The notes under the pieces are model-generated. The model saw nothing but the letters and a program-made list of their open reading frames with translations, had not been told where the DNA came from and made no database searches. A DNA stretch of 64,000 bases from Rebecca billardiae RCC1528 (Eukaryota; Haptophyta), in NCBI GenBank assembly GCA_965240325.2, contig OZ251251.1:310001-374000 (forward strand). The letters are read 5' to 3'. The translations under genes were made by a program, and so were the position numbers. Below, piece after piece: positions 24,870 through 35,607 of this stretch; within the stretch, counting starts at the first letter, position 1, and every line of letters begins with the position of its first letter.

Positions 24870-25928
24870 ATGATGTCGAGGATCAGCCGCAACGTGAACC
24901 AGCTCGAGCCATTCCAGCCCCTCCCCACGGACGACGAGCTCGCCTCCATCGGCGGGCGCTGGTTCGTCCGCCCCTCCGATGGCCGCCGCCTCGAGTATTT
25001 CGTGCGCGGCGGCGAGCGCGCAGCTCAAGCGCGCGCGGTCACGGTCGTCAACCTCGTGTGCACCACGGCGACGGCTCGGCTCTACCACGAGTGGGACGTC
25101 ACGGAGATGGAAAAGACCCTCACCGCCGGCGGCGGCCAGCTCGTGAGCGTGTCCACCGCCGGCGTCGGGCCGTCGGAGCCGTACGGCGAGCGCAGCATGC
25201 GCGACCCGCGCGTCAGCACCGCCGAGTACCTGCGCCGCACGTCCGAGGACGTGATCGCCCTCCTCGACCACCTCGGCGCGCGCCGGGTGTGCTTCGTGGG
25301 CGTGAGCGGTGGCTGGGAGCCCGCCGCGCACGCGGCGGCGACGCTGGCCAAGAGTGAGCCCTCGCGCGTGTGCGGCGCGTGTTGCATCTCCGGTGTGCCG
25401 TGGATGGACTCGGCGCGGCCGCGCAGCTTCTGGGAGCAGAGCATGGGCAAGGAGGGGTGGCAGATGTCCCTCGCCACGTGGTTCAACGCGTGGTCCGCCG
25501 CGCCCTACATCGTGCAGAGCATGTTCCCCATGGACGCCGCGCAGGCGGCCAAGGGCGTCAAGCCGGAGTCGCGCGAGGCGCTCGCGCGGCACGGCAGGGA
25601 CGCGGCGTGGCTCGAAGGCCTGTTCGCGGGCGTCAACCGCTCCGCCACGTGGTGGGCCTTCGTCAGCGGCTTCCTCGGGGCCATCGTCGCCAACCCCAAG
25701 GCAGACCCCGCAGCCACGGCGGACCTCGCCGCCCTGCGCTCCGTCCCTGTGCACGTGCACTTCTCGCCAGCGGACGGCATGGTGCCGATGGGCAGGGTGG
25801 TGGCGTGGCTCACGCAGGCCGAGCGGCTGCCGGGCGCCGTGCTCTTCCAGAACACGCACGACCACCTGGACCCGCCGTTCGTCAAGGCGGTGGCCGAGCT
25901 CCTCGCCGCCGCGAGCCGCACGAGATGA
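24870..25928 (+). CDS. Alpha/beta-hydrolase-fold protein
   Basis: 352 aa, single exon, ATG at 24870. The fold is shown by an early beta strand (AVTVVNLVCTTATARLYHEWD), the nucleophile elbow CFVGVSGGWEPAA with Ser146, an acid candidate Asp302 in FSPADGMVP, and a C-terminal His in NTHDHLDPP (His330 or His332). The order and spacing Ser-Asp-His fit a complete catalytic triad. A cap region of about 110 residues with WNAWSAAP-like helices separates the core halves. No signal peptide, so probably cytosolic. The substrate cannot be predicted from what is visible; esterase, epoxide-hydrolase-like and dehalogenase-like members share these features. Confidence 0.82.
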   Translation: MMSRISRNVNQLEPFQPLPTDDELASIGGRWFVRPSDGRRLEYFVRGGERAAQARAVTVVNLVCTTATARLYHEWDVTEMEKTLTAGGGQLVSVSTAGVGPSEPYGERSMRDPRVSTAEYLRRTSEDVIALLDHLGARRVCFVGVSGGWEPAAHAAATLAKSEPSRVCGACCISGVPWMDSARPRSFWEQSMGKEGWQMSLATWFNAWSAAPYIVQSMFPMDAAQAAKGVKPESREALARHGRDAAWLEGLFAGVNRSATWWAFVSGFLGAIVANPKADPAATADLAALRSVPVHVHFSPADGMVPMGRVVAWLTQAERLPGAVLFQNTHDHLDPPFVKAVAELLAAASRTR

Positions 25929-27250
25929 GGAAGCAGCGGAGTAGCGTTGACGACGAATATATGACGCGGCTCGCGTCCGCCGCTTAAGCGTCGCGCCTTG
26001 CGCCGCCGCCACTCGTCAGCGCTAGCTACTAGCTATAGCTATATATATATAGCTATATATTAAATGCTATACGGTCCACGCGCCCGTTTCGCCCATATCA
26101 CTCTCAGTCGATCGATGTAATCTGCGCGCGCGATCACAGACCGCCAGCCCGGATGGCCGCGGATCAGATGCCGCGCTGTCCGGCTGTCGGACGCGGATCG
26201 CCAACGGCAGTATGCGATCATCATCATATCATCAGGTCGCGTCGCGGCACTGACGATGTCGATCGCGTCATCGCCGGTGGCATCGCGTCGCGCGATGATA
26301 TATGTGCTGACGACTACGCGACGCTATACTCGTCGAGCTGATCATCTGTCCGTGCCATCGCGCGATGAATATAATCGATCGTCAATAAATATCAATCGAT
26401 CGATCGGATGAACCGTGGCGGCAGCACCGCGCTGCGCCGCCGCCGTGACTCGCGATCTGACCGTCTACACGCGAGTCACTCTGCCAGTGGCCGACGGTCC
26501 CGGGAGGCCGCGCAGGCCGGTGCAGCGCCGTCATAGTGTAGTGACTGTCTGAATCACACTCGGAGTTACTGGCTCGCGCGTGAGCCCGTGACGCGACAGG
26601 CGCGACTGATATGACATGACGATGATGCGCGCATCATATATGCGGCGCGAAGTGCCGCGAACGCGGCATGAAAAAAATTCCCCCGCATCCCCACTGGGCG
26701 GAAGTGCGGACGGGTTACGGTAACGCCGAAAATCGATTTCTTTACTGTGTATATCGATATCATGCAGCAGTGCTGACAGTGACGACACGCTTGGCGGCGC
26801 TCGCAGGCTCAGGCGCTCAGCCTCATTGCGGCAGCCGACTTGCTGCATCACTGTGACTGCGCTCATGCAGCGCCAGCACGGGCCGCGCACAGCGGTGCGA
26901 CTGACCGATGTGATAATGATTGATGCCGAGTGACAAGTCAGCCAGGAGCTCGGCGGGAGGGGCGGTCATGCTGTCTCGTCGTCTGTTTCAGTGTCAATCG
27001 CATGCGCGACGCGCGCGGCCCGCTGCGCAAGTACAACCTCCTCATTGCCAACGTCACACAGGAAGCCTGCATGATGGATCGCGGTTGCGTCTCTACTCGC
27101 GTCGTCGTCCGTGATGGATGGCTCCTCCTGCTGCTCATTCGCCGTGTGATGGATGGCTCCTCCTGCTGCTGACGACGGCACTGACGGCTGCGCCTGCGGC
27201 TGCGCACATCGCCAGCCCTTCGCCTCCTCCTGCAGCGGCACCGCCGCCCG
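25929..27250. other. Intergenic, AT-rich and GATC-rich low complexity
   Basis: 26030-26065 is an AGCTATATA-type AT tract; 26200-26405 is rich in GATCGATC/CATCGCG words. 27110-27171 holds a 36-bp direct repeat (ATGGATGGCTCCTCCTGC twice). A tract after a TTTCAG at 26987 (to about 27075) reads protein-like on the plus strand but has no partner exon that I can place. Confidence 0.5.
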
Positions 27251-29038
27251 TCAGCACAAGCCCCTGGGCGGGCCGAGCAGCGCGTGCGCGTGCGCGCCCA
27301 CCTCGCGCAGCGCGGCGCAGCCCTCGTGCGCGCGCGCCGCGTGCCGCAGCGCCGCCGTCGCGCCGCGCGCCGCGCGCGCCGCCGAGTCGCGCGCCGCGAC
27401 GTCGCCGCGCGCGTGGTGCAGCCGCGCGCGCACGTACGCGCACGTCGCGAAGCCGTGCAGGTCGCCCGCGCGCGTGTACAGCGCCTCGGCGCGCGCAAGC
27501 AGCGGCAGCGTGCGCCGGCCTAGCACCGCGCGCGCGCGCGCGCGCGTGCGCTGCTGCGCGCTCGCCGCCAGCGAGCACTTGGCCTGCGGACGGGGGCGCG
27601 GGCGCGCGGCGGGGTCGCGGCGCGGTCGGTGCGGGCGGGCTGCGCGCCGCACGCCGCGCTCGCGCACGCGCCCGGCGCGCCGCCGCCGCGCCCGGCGCGC
27701 ACGCACGCACCCGCAGCAGAAAAAGGCGCGCGCACAGCTCCTGTGCGCCAGTGCGCAGGAGAGCGGGCGTGGCCGCGTCGAGCAGCGCCGCGGCGTCGGC
27801 GTGGCCGCGCGCGCCCGCGCCCGCGCCGAGCATCGCCTCGGCGAGCGCGAGCGCCGCCGCGGGCGCGAGCGCGCCGCAGCTCGACTCGCCGCCGTGCGCG
27901 TGCGGCGCGGCGAACGCGTGCGCGGCCAGCGCGTGCGGCAGCGAGCGCAGCGGCGCGCGCGCGCCCGCGAACGCGCGCGCGAGCGCGAGGGTGGAGGAGA
28001 GGCGCACGGCCGCCGCGCCGCCCGCCTCGACGCCCGCCGCCGCCGCGGCCAGGTGCGCGTGCGCGCGCGCGGCCGCGTCGACGCACCGCCCCGCGCGCAG
28101 GTCGAGCTCGATGGCGCAGCGCCGCGCGTCCGCGGCCGCGGCCAGCTCGGCGCGCGTGAGCGCACACAGCGCGTGCAGCGCGCCGTGCGCCGCGCCCATC
28201 CGCCCGCTCACGGCGTGCGCGCAGAGCGCCACCTGCGGCGGCGCGGGGCCGCGGGGCGCGGGGGGCGTGGGCGCGGCGCGGCGCGGGCGGCGCCGCCGCG
28301 CGCCGCGCGCGGGGGCCGCCGCCCAGCCTCGCAGCAGCGCACCTGTGCGTAACCGCGCCACAGAGTAACCGACGCCGCGCCCGCGCCGCAGAGCGGCGCC
28401 ACGCGCGCAAGCTCCGCCGCCGCCGCGCGCCCGCCCGCGGAGCCGAGCGCGATCAGCGCGAGCTGCGCGGCGGCGGCCGCGCGCTCGGCCGCGGGCACCG
28501 GCGGGCGCGCGTGCGGCAGCGCGGGCGGCGCGCCACCGGCGGCGGCGGCGGCGGCGGCGGCGGCTCCGGCGGCGGCGGCGGCGGGCGCGGCGCGCGCGGC
28601 GGCCGCGTGGTGCGCGCGCGCGAGCAGCGCGGCCGCGTGCGTCTCGCCCGCGGCGGCGGCGGCGGCGGCGCGCACGAGCAGCGCCGGCGGCGCGTCCGCG
28701 CCGTCCGCGCCGGCCGCGGTGAGCGCGCGCCACGCGGCCAGCGGCGGCGAGGGCAGCGTCGCCGCGCCCCAGCCGAGCGCGCCGCCCGCGCCGGGCGCGC
28801 GGCGCGGCGCGGGCGCTGTTGGTAGCAGCTGCGCGCGCTGCAGCGCGGTCGCGAGCGCCGCCGCGCCCGCCGTGCCGCCCAGCCCGAGCTGCGCCGCGCG
28901 GCGCGCGCACAGCGCCAGCAGCAGGCCGTCGGTCACCCGCGCGCGCCACAGCGCGCACCCGCCGCCGCCCGCGCCCGGCGCGCCGCCGGCGCGCGCGCGC
29001 GCGATCGCGCCGCCCGCGCGCAGCAGGCCGCCGCCGCG

Positions 29039-29079
<41 letters not shown>

Positions 29080-29417
29080 TGCCCGCGCCGACGCCGCCGC
29101 CGCCCGCGCGCACGCTCCCCGCGAGCGGCGCGCTCGGCGGCGCGCGCACCGCGGGCGTGAGCGGCGACACGCCCGCCGCCGCGGCGGCGCGCGCCAGCCA
29201 CAGCAGCGCCGTCGTCAGCCACGCCACGTCCGACGAGCGCTGCGCGATCCTCACCCCTTCCAGCATGGCGGCGATGCCCTCGGTCCACGCGCCGAAGGCG
29301 GCGTGGAGCGAGCCGAGCTGCGCGGCGGCCCAGGGCTGCGTGCACCCGCCGCCGCCCGCGCCGCCGCCGCCCTCGCCGCCCGCCGCCGCCACCAGCGCGT
29401 GCGCGCTGCCCGCGCCG

Positions 29418-29450
<33 letters not shown>

Positions 29451-29562
29451 CCGCCCGCGCCCGGCGCGGCGGCGGCGACGGCGAGCGTGGCCGCCTCGCC
29501 GCCGGGCGTGCCGCCCGCGCCGCCGCCGAGCGCGAGCGGCGCGTGCAGCGCGGCCGCGACGA

Positions 29563-29599
<37 letters not shown>

Positions 29600-30076
29600 G
29601 CCGAGCGCGGGCCACGCCGACGCGGCCGCGCCGGCGCGGCCGGCGCCGCCGCCGCCCGGCTGGCCGCCCGCCGCCTGCGACGAGGACGCGGCCGTGGCGA
29701 CGGCGTGGTCGGCGAAGCGGTGCAGCGCCTCGGCCGCGCCCTCGAGCTCCGCCTCGTGCACGCACAGCGCGTGCAGCGCGAGGTGCACCGCCGCCGCGTC
29801 CTGCGCGCGCACGCGCGGCTGCCGCGCCGCGGACGCGAGCGGCGGCGCGCCGGCGCACGCCGCCGCCGCGCCGCCGCGCGCGCCCGCGTCCGCGCCGCCG
29901 CCGCCGCCGCCGCCGCCCGCGCACGCGGCGCCGCCGCCCGCGCGCGCGGAGCGCAGGAAGGCGCGCAGCTGCGCGTGCGCGCGCGCGTCGCCCGCGTGCA
30001 TCCCGTCCACCGCCGCGCCGAGGAAGCCGCTCACGCCCACGTCGCGCCCGGCGCCCGGCCCCGCGCCGCCGCCGAT

Positions 30077-30110
<34 letters not shown>

Positions 30111-30715
30111 TAGCCATAGCCGCCGAGCCCGGCCGGGTCGTCGAGGCTGGCGCGCTCGCTGGGCTCGCTCGGCGGCGCGGGCGAGGCGGCGATGAGCGAG
30201 AGCCCGCCCGCCGTCGCCGAGCGCGGCCGCTTCCGCGGCGACGGGTCCTCGCCGCCCGCGCCCGCGCGCGCGGCCGCCTGCGCGGCCAGAGCCGCCGCGG
30301 CCGCGGCCGCCGTGAGCGCCGCCGCGCCCTCCGCTGTGTACCCTGGGAGAGAGGCGAAGAGGCGGGAGTGCGCGGCGAAGGAGGAGGAGCGCGCGCCGAG
30401 CTGGGCGGTGCGCACGAACACGCCGAGCGTCGACGTGCGCTCCAGCTGCGACGCCGCCACCTCCGCGCCGCTCAGCCCGGCACACGGCGGCGGCCACAGT
30501 GCGGCGCGCTCGGCCGCGTCGGCTGACGCGCCGCCGCCGATACCGCCGCCGCCGCCGCCGCCCGCGCGCCGCAGGTGCGAGCGCTCGAGGAGGCAGAGCG
30601 CCGCGGCGCCGTCGACGAGCGCGGAGATGTCCTCGGGCGCGCGCACGGAGGCGAGCGCGCCGAGCAGCGCCGCGCCGAGCGCCAGACCCTCCGACACCGC
30701 CGCCGCCGGCTGCGC

Positions 30716-30748
<33 letters not shown>

Positions 30749-31351
30749 GACGCTGCCGCCCGCGCCCGCCGACGCGCGCCGGCCGGCCGCGCCGGCGCCG
30801 CGCGCCGCGAGCGGCTCGGCGGGGGCGCACGGCGTCTTGGGCAGCGCGGCGGCCAGCGCCGCGCACAGCGCGCCGAGCGACGGCTCGCGCAGCCCGCCGG
30901 CGAGCGCGGCGACGGCGCTCTCGCCTTCGCCGAGCGGCGCGGACCCGGCGGGCGGCGCGGCGCGCGCCGCGAGCGCGCCCGCGGGGCAGAGGCGCGCGAG
31001 CAGCGCGCCGAGCGCGACGCGGCCGGCGGGGGAGAGCGTGTACGCCTCGGCCGCGCCCACCTCCGCCGAAGCGTCGCCCTGCGACGCCAGCGCCGCCGCG
31101 GCGAGCACGCCCGCGCGGCCGCCGCCCGCGTGCAGCGCGCCCGCGCCGCGCAGCAGGTCGAGGCAGATGGCGCCTGAGGCGTCGACGGGCAGCCAGAGCT
31201 CGGAGGACTGGTACATGCGCACCAGCGCGGTGAGCGCCAGCGTGTGCGGCGTGAGCACGCGGCCGAACGCCGGCAGCGCGAGCGGCGCGGGCGGCAGCTG
31301 CCGCGGGCCGATCGGAGTCGCGCGCTGCTGCGCGCGCGCGGTGCTCGCCAT
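27251..31351 (-). CDS. APC5: Anaphase-promoting complex subunit 5 (APC5), three exons
   Basis: Scaffold subunit of the APC/C ubiquitin ligase that drives mitotic exit. Exons (minus): 31351-28343, 28232-27711, 27583-27251, both introns phase 0 with GTGCG/GCAG ends; 1,287 aa. The N-terminal region has ALTALVRMYQS and STLGVFVRTAQLGARSSSF, matching the APC5 N-terminal domain. The family hallmark TPR lies near residues 670-725: AQLGSLHAAFGAWTEGIAAM then GVRIAQRSSDVAWLTTALLWL. C-terminal TPR-like helices continue to the stop. It is far longer than usual APC5 (about 750 aa) because of many Gly/Ala runs and a 13-Asp run coded by GTC triplets at 29040-29078. The identification rests mainly on the TPR segment, so it is good but not certain. 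Confidence 0.8.
29040..29078. repeat. (GTC)13 triplet repeat coding poly-Asp in APC5
   Basis: Uninterrupted GTC/GAC triplets within the coding exon. A similar shorter run at about 34716-34742 codes poly-Asp in another gene. Confidence 0.9.
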
Positions 31352-32105
31352 CGGGAGCAGCGCGCGCGACGGGCGCGCGGGGCGCGGGGCGAGCGAGCAA
31401 GCCTCGCCCGCGCGGGAGCCGCGCCGGACGGCGCGTCGGCGTGCGCGGCGCGCGCGAGGCCACGGCCCTCCGCGAGCGGCGGTGCGCTCGCCGCGAGCTG
31501 CGCGCAGCCGACTGCTCGAGTCGATCGAGCGCTTTGGCTCAAGCGGCGGCGCGCAGTACTTCTGAAGTCCGGCGCAGTCCGGGCTTTTTCGGCTTCCGGC
31601 TGTGTTTGGACTAATTCTATGATTTAAAGACACAGGCACGAGGGCGCAGCTCTCCTGATTCGTCTGTCGAAGTACTGAATGGAGTTAATGGAGGATGTCG
31701 GAGCGCGTTGGCCGCGGGTGAGGGAGTCGTCGTAACCGATGCTGATCACACGGTCACTGAGGTAGTAGGCGCCCGGGGATGCCGCTGTTTTGCAGTCGTC
31801 GTCGGCCTTGGTCATCATGTAGTTGCCCGTGTCGTCGTCGTCCGAGGCTGTTCAAGTTGATGCCGTAGTGCAGGTAGTGGATGTGGTCGCCCGGGCCGGT
31901 GTGCGCGGCCTAGTGGCCTTGCCGAGTTGAGGGAGTAGTCGCCCTTGCCGTTGAGGAAGTCGTCGTCCTTGCCGTTGAGGAAGTCGTCGCCCTGGCCGCA
32001 GAGGAAGTCGTCGCCCTTGCCGTTGAGGAAGTCGTCGTCCTGGCCGCTGAGGGTGCCTGCGCTGCCCAACCGGGCGCGTCTGGCGCGCCAGCGCCGCGCG
32101 CGGCT
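31352..32105. other. Intergenic with a 24-bp minisatellite
   Basis: Upstream of APC5 and downstream of the next minus-strand ORF. Apart from the minisatellite at about 31935-32055, listed separately, no gene is supported. Confidence 0.5.
31935..32055. repeat. 24-bp tandem minisatellite, about five units
   Basis: Units read GTCGTCGCCTTGCCGTTGAG plus GAA with small changes (CCTTGCCG / CCCTGGCCGCAGAG variants). Being a multiple of three, it keeps a minus-strand frame open with repeated DDFLNGKG octapeptides; that ORF (31815-32069) has no other support. Confidence 0.85.
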
Positions 32106-33209
32106 CTACGCCAGCGACTGCGGCGCGGCGGCAGCCAGGTCACGGGGGGGGTCGCCGAGGGACGCGGTGCGAGCCTGCTTGGCCGGCTTGGCGTCGCTCC
32201 CGCCAGCGGAGGAGGGCCCATCCTCCTCCGCCGGCGTGGACGGCTCGGTCGCCGCGCGCTTGCCGGCTGCCGCGGCGCCGGGGGGCAGGACCAGGCGGTA
32301 GTTGGACTCCCCGAGCGCCGGCCTGGCCTGTTGCACCTCGGGCCCGTCCGACGGCGCGGCCGCGGTTGGTGGCTGGGGTGGCGGGATGGCATCGTCCGAA
32401 CCCTCCCCCTCGGGCTCCTCCGCCTCCGGGCCGGCGGGGTCCGCCGCCTGTTGGTCGGCCGGCTGAGGAGCAGGGCGGCGCGCAGCGGCGGGCGGCGCGG
32501 GCGGCACAGGCGGCGCGGGCGGCACGCCCCACAGGTTGTGTGGGACGCGGGCGGCGCCGGCGATGCGGCGGCTCGGCTTGAGCGGCGCGAAGAAGATGGG
32601 GTGCTCGGGGTCGATGGGCATGAAACGCAGGCGGAGGAAGATCAGGTTCACACCGCCGGAGTAGATGTTGGTCTCGACGTGCTCACCGTTGGTCACGTAC
32701 TTGTTGATGTCGGGCACGATCTGCTCGTAGAGGGCCCTGTGAAACTGCACGAGCGTCATCGTGGGGCTAACCGGGAGCGTGAGGGACACGTCCTTCGCCT
32801 GGGTTGCGAGGTCGGCCGCCGACAGCGCGAGCATCTCCTGCGTGAGCTCCGTGGTGCACGCCGTGAGAATGTTCGGCATGCACAGGCTGGTGGCCAGGCG
32901 GCGGCAGATGGTCATGTTCTCGAGCACCGAGCCGGTGAAGGAGAAAACGTGCTTATTGCCTTTGGGGTCCTGGGTGAGTCCTGAGAGCAGTCGCCCGCCT
33001 TGCGAGTTGGGCGCCACGTCGCTCAGGCAGCGCGCGCTCAGCTTGATCATCGTCGTGCACATCTGCTGGCCCGCATCCCGCCTGGCGGTGGGGGTGCTCG
33101 GCCGTTCCACCTGCAGCCCGCGCTCGAAGTTGTTGGAAGAGGGGAAGAAGCTCAAGGCGCTCCTGCTGTTGAGACGGTCGCGGAAAAAGCCGTGCTGGTA
33201 AGGGGGCAT
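32106..33209 (-). CDS. Unrecognised protein with Pro/acidic C-terminal half
   Basis: 367 aa, single exon. ATG at 33209 (MPPYQHGFFRDRLNSRS) preferred over the open frame above it, which is Pro/Arg filler. Residues 1-220 look like a folded domain with varied composition (for example HVFSFTGSVLENMTICRRLA, TLVQFHRALYEQIVPDINKY, VNLIFLRLRFMPIDPEHPIF). The rest is Pro/Ala/Glu-rich and disordered, ending with basic clusters that could act as nuclear signals. GC is lower than in the neighbouring housekeeping genes. No family recognised. A mobile-element or viral origin is possible given composition and the repeat next to it, but no hallmark gene is present. Confidence 0.6.
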   Translation of the reverse strand: MPPYQHGFFRDRLNSRSALSFFPSSNNFERGLQVERPSTPTARRDAGQQMCTTMIKLSARCLSDVAPNSQGGRLLSGLTQDPKGNKHVFSFTGSVLENMTICRRLATSLCMPNILTACTTELTQEMLALSAADLATQAKDVSLTLPVSPTMTLVQFHRALYEQIVPDINKYVTNGEHVETNIYSGGVNLIFLRLRFMPIDPEHPIFFAPLKPSRRIAGAARVPHNLWGVPPAPPVPPAPPAAARRPAPQPADQQAADPAGPEAEEPEGEGSDDAIPPPQPPTAAAPSDGPEVQQARPALGESNYRLVLPPGAAAAGKRAATEPSTPAEEDGPSSAGGSDAKPAKQARTASLGDPPRDLAAAAPQSLA

Positions 33210-34156
33210 GGTGGCCGGTGTGGCGGGCGCGGGGCTGCGGAGGGCCGGGGGGCGGGTGCGGAAGCACTGCGGTGCGAGCGAGGTCGGTGCTGGTGCCAAA
33301 GGCATTTCGGCGCGCGGGGTTGAAATCAAATTTCAAAACCCAGGTCCGGAGTGGCCCCGCCGGTCCCCCGGACCACGGCGGCCCGTCGTGCGTTTCGGGG
33401 GGAGAGGGGTTTGTCGCGAAACGGGCAGGATGGGGAAAAGGGGGGGGGGGGGGGGGGGCTCGCGGCCGCCGCGGGGAGGCCGGGACGGGCGCGGTCTCCA
33501 CCTGAGGGCCGGGCGCTGCTCAGGAAGGAGGGCGGCCCACACTCCGCGTGTCGCTCCCCAGTGCCTCCGCACAGGCACACCGCAGGTGTTCGCCGTCGTG
33601 TCGGGATGAGCATGCGCTTGGCGTCCGCACCCGGGGCCAGTCCTTTCATGGTCAGCAAGCAGGCGGGGGGGGGGCGTGCGTGTGCAAGCGCGGGTGGATA
33701 TGTCGTGTCTGCGATATGCGGAGTGTTGGATGCGGGTTGCGCCGGTGCCCCAGGGCACCGGTGAGTGTGTAGCTGTTTCGGGCACGCCTCGCGAACGCGA
33801 GGCGCTGGAAGACATGGCCACTCGTCGCCCTTGGCATGGGTATTTGATGGTCCTTTGTTCACACTCACAGAATCACAGTCTGCAGTAGCCGGACCATCCA
33901 GAGTCTAGTCCAGACCAACCCCCTCCACCGCTTAAAGTGTGGGGGCCTGGGGGGACCCCGTGTCCGCCTGTCCGGGGCGTAGGTCCGGGTCTGCAGACTG
34001 TGGGCGTTTACTCACTACTCGGGCCGGGCCGGGCCGCCTGGCCCCTGTCAGCAGAAGCAGTCCCCGGCGCCCGGCCGCCGGGCCGCGGCGGCCGCCGCGT
34101 CGGCCCGACTCGTACCAGTAGTACTTGGCACCGTCAGACTAGTGTCTGAGTGATGC
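33210..34156. other. Intergenic, includes a 19-base poly-G run
   Basis: Poly-G at 33440-33458. Overlapping ORFs on both strands have skewed composition and no motif. 33880-34150 contains short CCGGGCCG-type direct repeats. Confidence 0.55.
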
Positions 34157-35041
34157 CTATAGGCTATAGCGGCGGCTGCGCGGCTTGGCGTGTGGCGGCT
34201 GGAGTGCGCGGACGCTCTTCACGAGCACCTTCACCGCGTCCGTCGTCCCCATGTCGTACTCGAACGTGAGCGCCGCGCCCTGCGTGAGCGCCAGCTCGTA
34301 CAGCGTCGTGCCGCCCTCCTCCGTCTGCGCGGGGAAGCGCGAGCCTTCGCCGCACTCGGGGTACGGGCCGGAGAGCTGGTCAGGGATGTCGACGGAGGCC
34401 GCGCGCGCCTTGGCGCGCGGCATCCGCGTGCCGTCCGCCGTGACGAAGTTCTCCATGATCGGGTCCGCGCGCAGCGGGCGCGCGAGCCACTGCGCGCTGA
34501 ACGACCACAAGTGCGCGTCCACGCCCCAGTCCTGCCCGCGCACGCGCGAGAGCACGGCGGTGTTGATCCGGTCGGCGAGCGCGTACAGCGTCTCGTCCGC
34601 GCGCATCGTCACCACCGGCGCCGGCCCACCGCCGTGCCGGTGCTGCAGCCGCAGCTCGAGCTCGTACTCCTCGCGCTCGGCGAGGCGCTTTGAGAGCGCG
34701 CGCAGCGGGGGGCCGTCGTCGTCGTCGTCGTCGTCGTCGTCGAGCGGGACGAACGGCTCGAGCTGCCGCGCGCGGAAGTCGGCGAGCGCCGACTCGAGGT
34801 GCCACGGCCGCTCGGCGCCCTGATTCAGCCAGAGTCTCGCGGTCGTCTTGCGCACGGGCTGCTCTCGGCCGCGCGACGCCTCGTGCACAAACGTGCGGAC
34901 CATCTCGCGCTTGGGCGGGCTCAGCTCCTGCACGTCGTCCTCGGAGGTGTACACCTCCTCGCCCGAGCCCTCCGACTCCTCGCCCTCCGACTCGTCGGCA
35001 GGCGGAATGCCGCTGCCCGCCAAGCGCAAGGGCGCTGCCAT
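34157..35041 (-). CDS. Acidic protein with possible pRiA4b ORF-3-like domain
   Basis: 294 aa from the ATG at 35041 (MAAPLRLAGSG). Residues 10-45 are Glu/Ser-rich acidic; a poly-Asp run sits near 100-108. The C-terminal half has the order of the pRiA4b ORF-3-like fold: a strand ELELRLQHRH, a helix TLYALADRINTAVLSRV, GVDAHLWSFSAQWL, then TLYELALTQGAALTFEYDMG and VKVLVKSVRAL. In that family the YDFG-type turn and the preceding His/Leu strand are the best conserved parts, and here the turn reads EYDMG. Function of the family is poorly known; bacterial members are often plasmid- or transposon-borne. The family call is tentative, the coding call is good. Confidence 0.6.
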   Translation of the reverse strand: MAAPLRLAGSGIPPADESEGEESEGSGEEVYTSEDDVQELSPPKREMVRTFVHEASRGREQPVRKTTARLWLNQGAERPWHLESALADFRARQLEPFVPLDDDDDDDDDGPPLRALSKRLAEREEYELELRLQHRHGGGPAPVVTMRADETLYALADRINTAVLSRVRGQDWGVDAHLWSFSAQWLARPLRADPIMENFVTADGTRMPRAKARAASVDIPDQLSGPYPECGEGSRFPAQTEEGGTTLYELALTQGAALTFEYDMGTTDAVKVLVKSVRALQPPHAKPRSRRYSL

Positions 35042-35607
35042 CGTCGCCCTGGCCACTGCTGCAGGCGGAAATCGAAATCGGAATAATCGCGCCAATATAA
35101 TTCTGCTCCTCGACGTGGCCGCGAGCCACGGCGGAACGCCGCGCGTGAGCGTGCACCGTTCTCCGCGTCCGCCAGTTCAGCGCAGGCATTGATGCACGTG
35201 CGCATGCACGTCTCCTAAACGACGAAGGTCCTACACCTATAGTAGTACTATCATCCTGAAGGGGGCTGTCACGAATGCGCATCATCTGCAAGCAGGTGGG
35301 CGGTGGCGCGAGCTTTTGCAGTACTCACGTAGTCGTGGCGGAGTCGTGGCCCCGCCCGCGATGCCAATGGGCTCTGCTCCGCCGCAATAAATATAGCGCG
35401 TCGTCGTCGAAGGCTGGTCCAAGAAGTCGCCGGCAGCCGTCGGCGGCGGCTCCTGCCGCGGGCCGGCTGTCGCGTACAGTAGGCGCCCTCGGGCTCCGTG
35501 CGGGCATGGTGCCGCATGGTCGGCGTGCACCTCGCGGGTCCTCAGTGCTCTGCGCTCACGGTCCGCGCGGCGCGGCGCGCATCCCGCACGGCGCGCGCGG
35601 CCCGTCG

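Noticed and set aside
26200-26405. CRISPR-like or regulatory array of GATC words
   Set aside because: The words are irregularly spaced low-complexity sequence with no spacers or constant repeat.
27118-28368. Plus-strand ORF beginning with a signal-peptide-like leucine run
   Set aside because: After the repeat-coded leader it runs antisense through APC5 exons with shadow composition; no independent motif.
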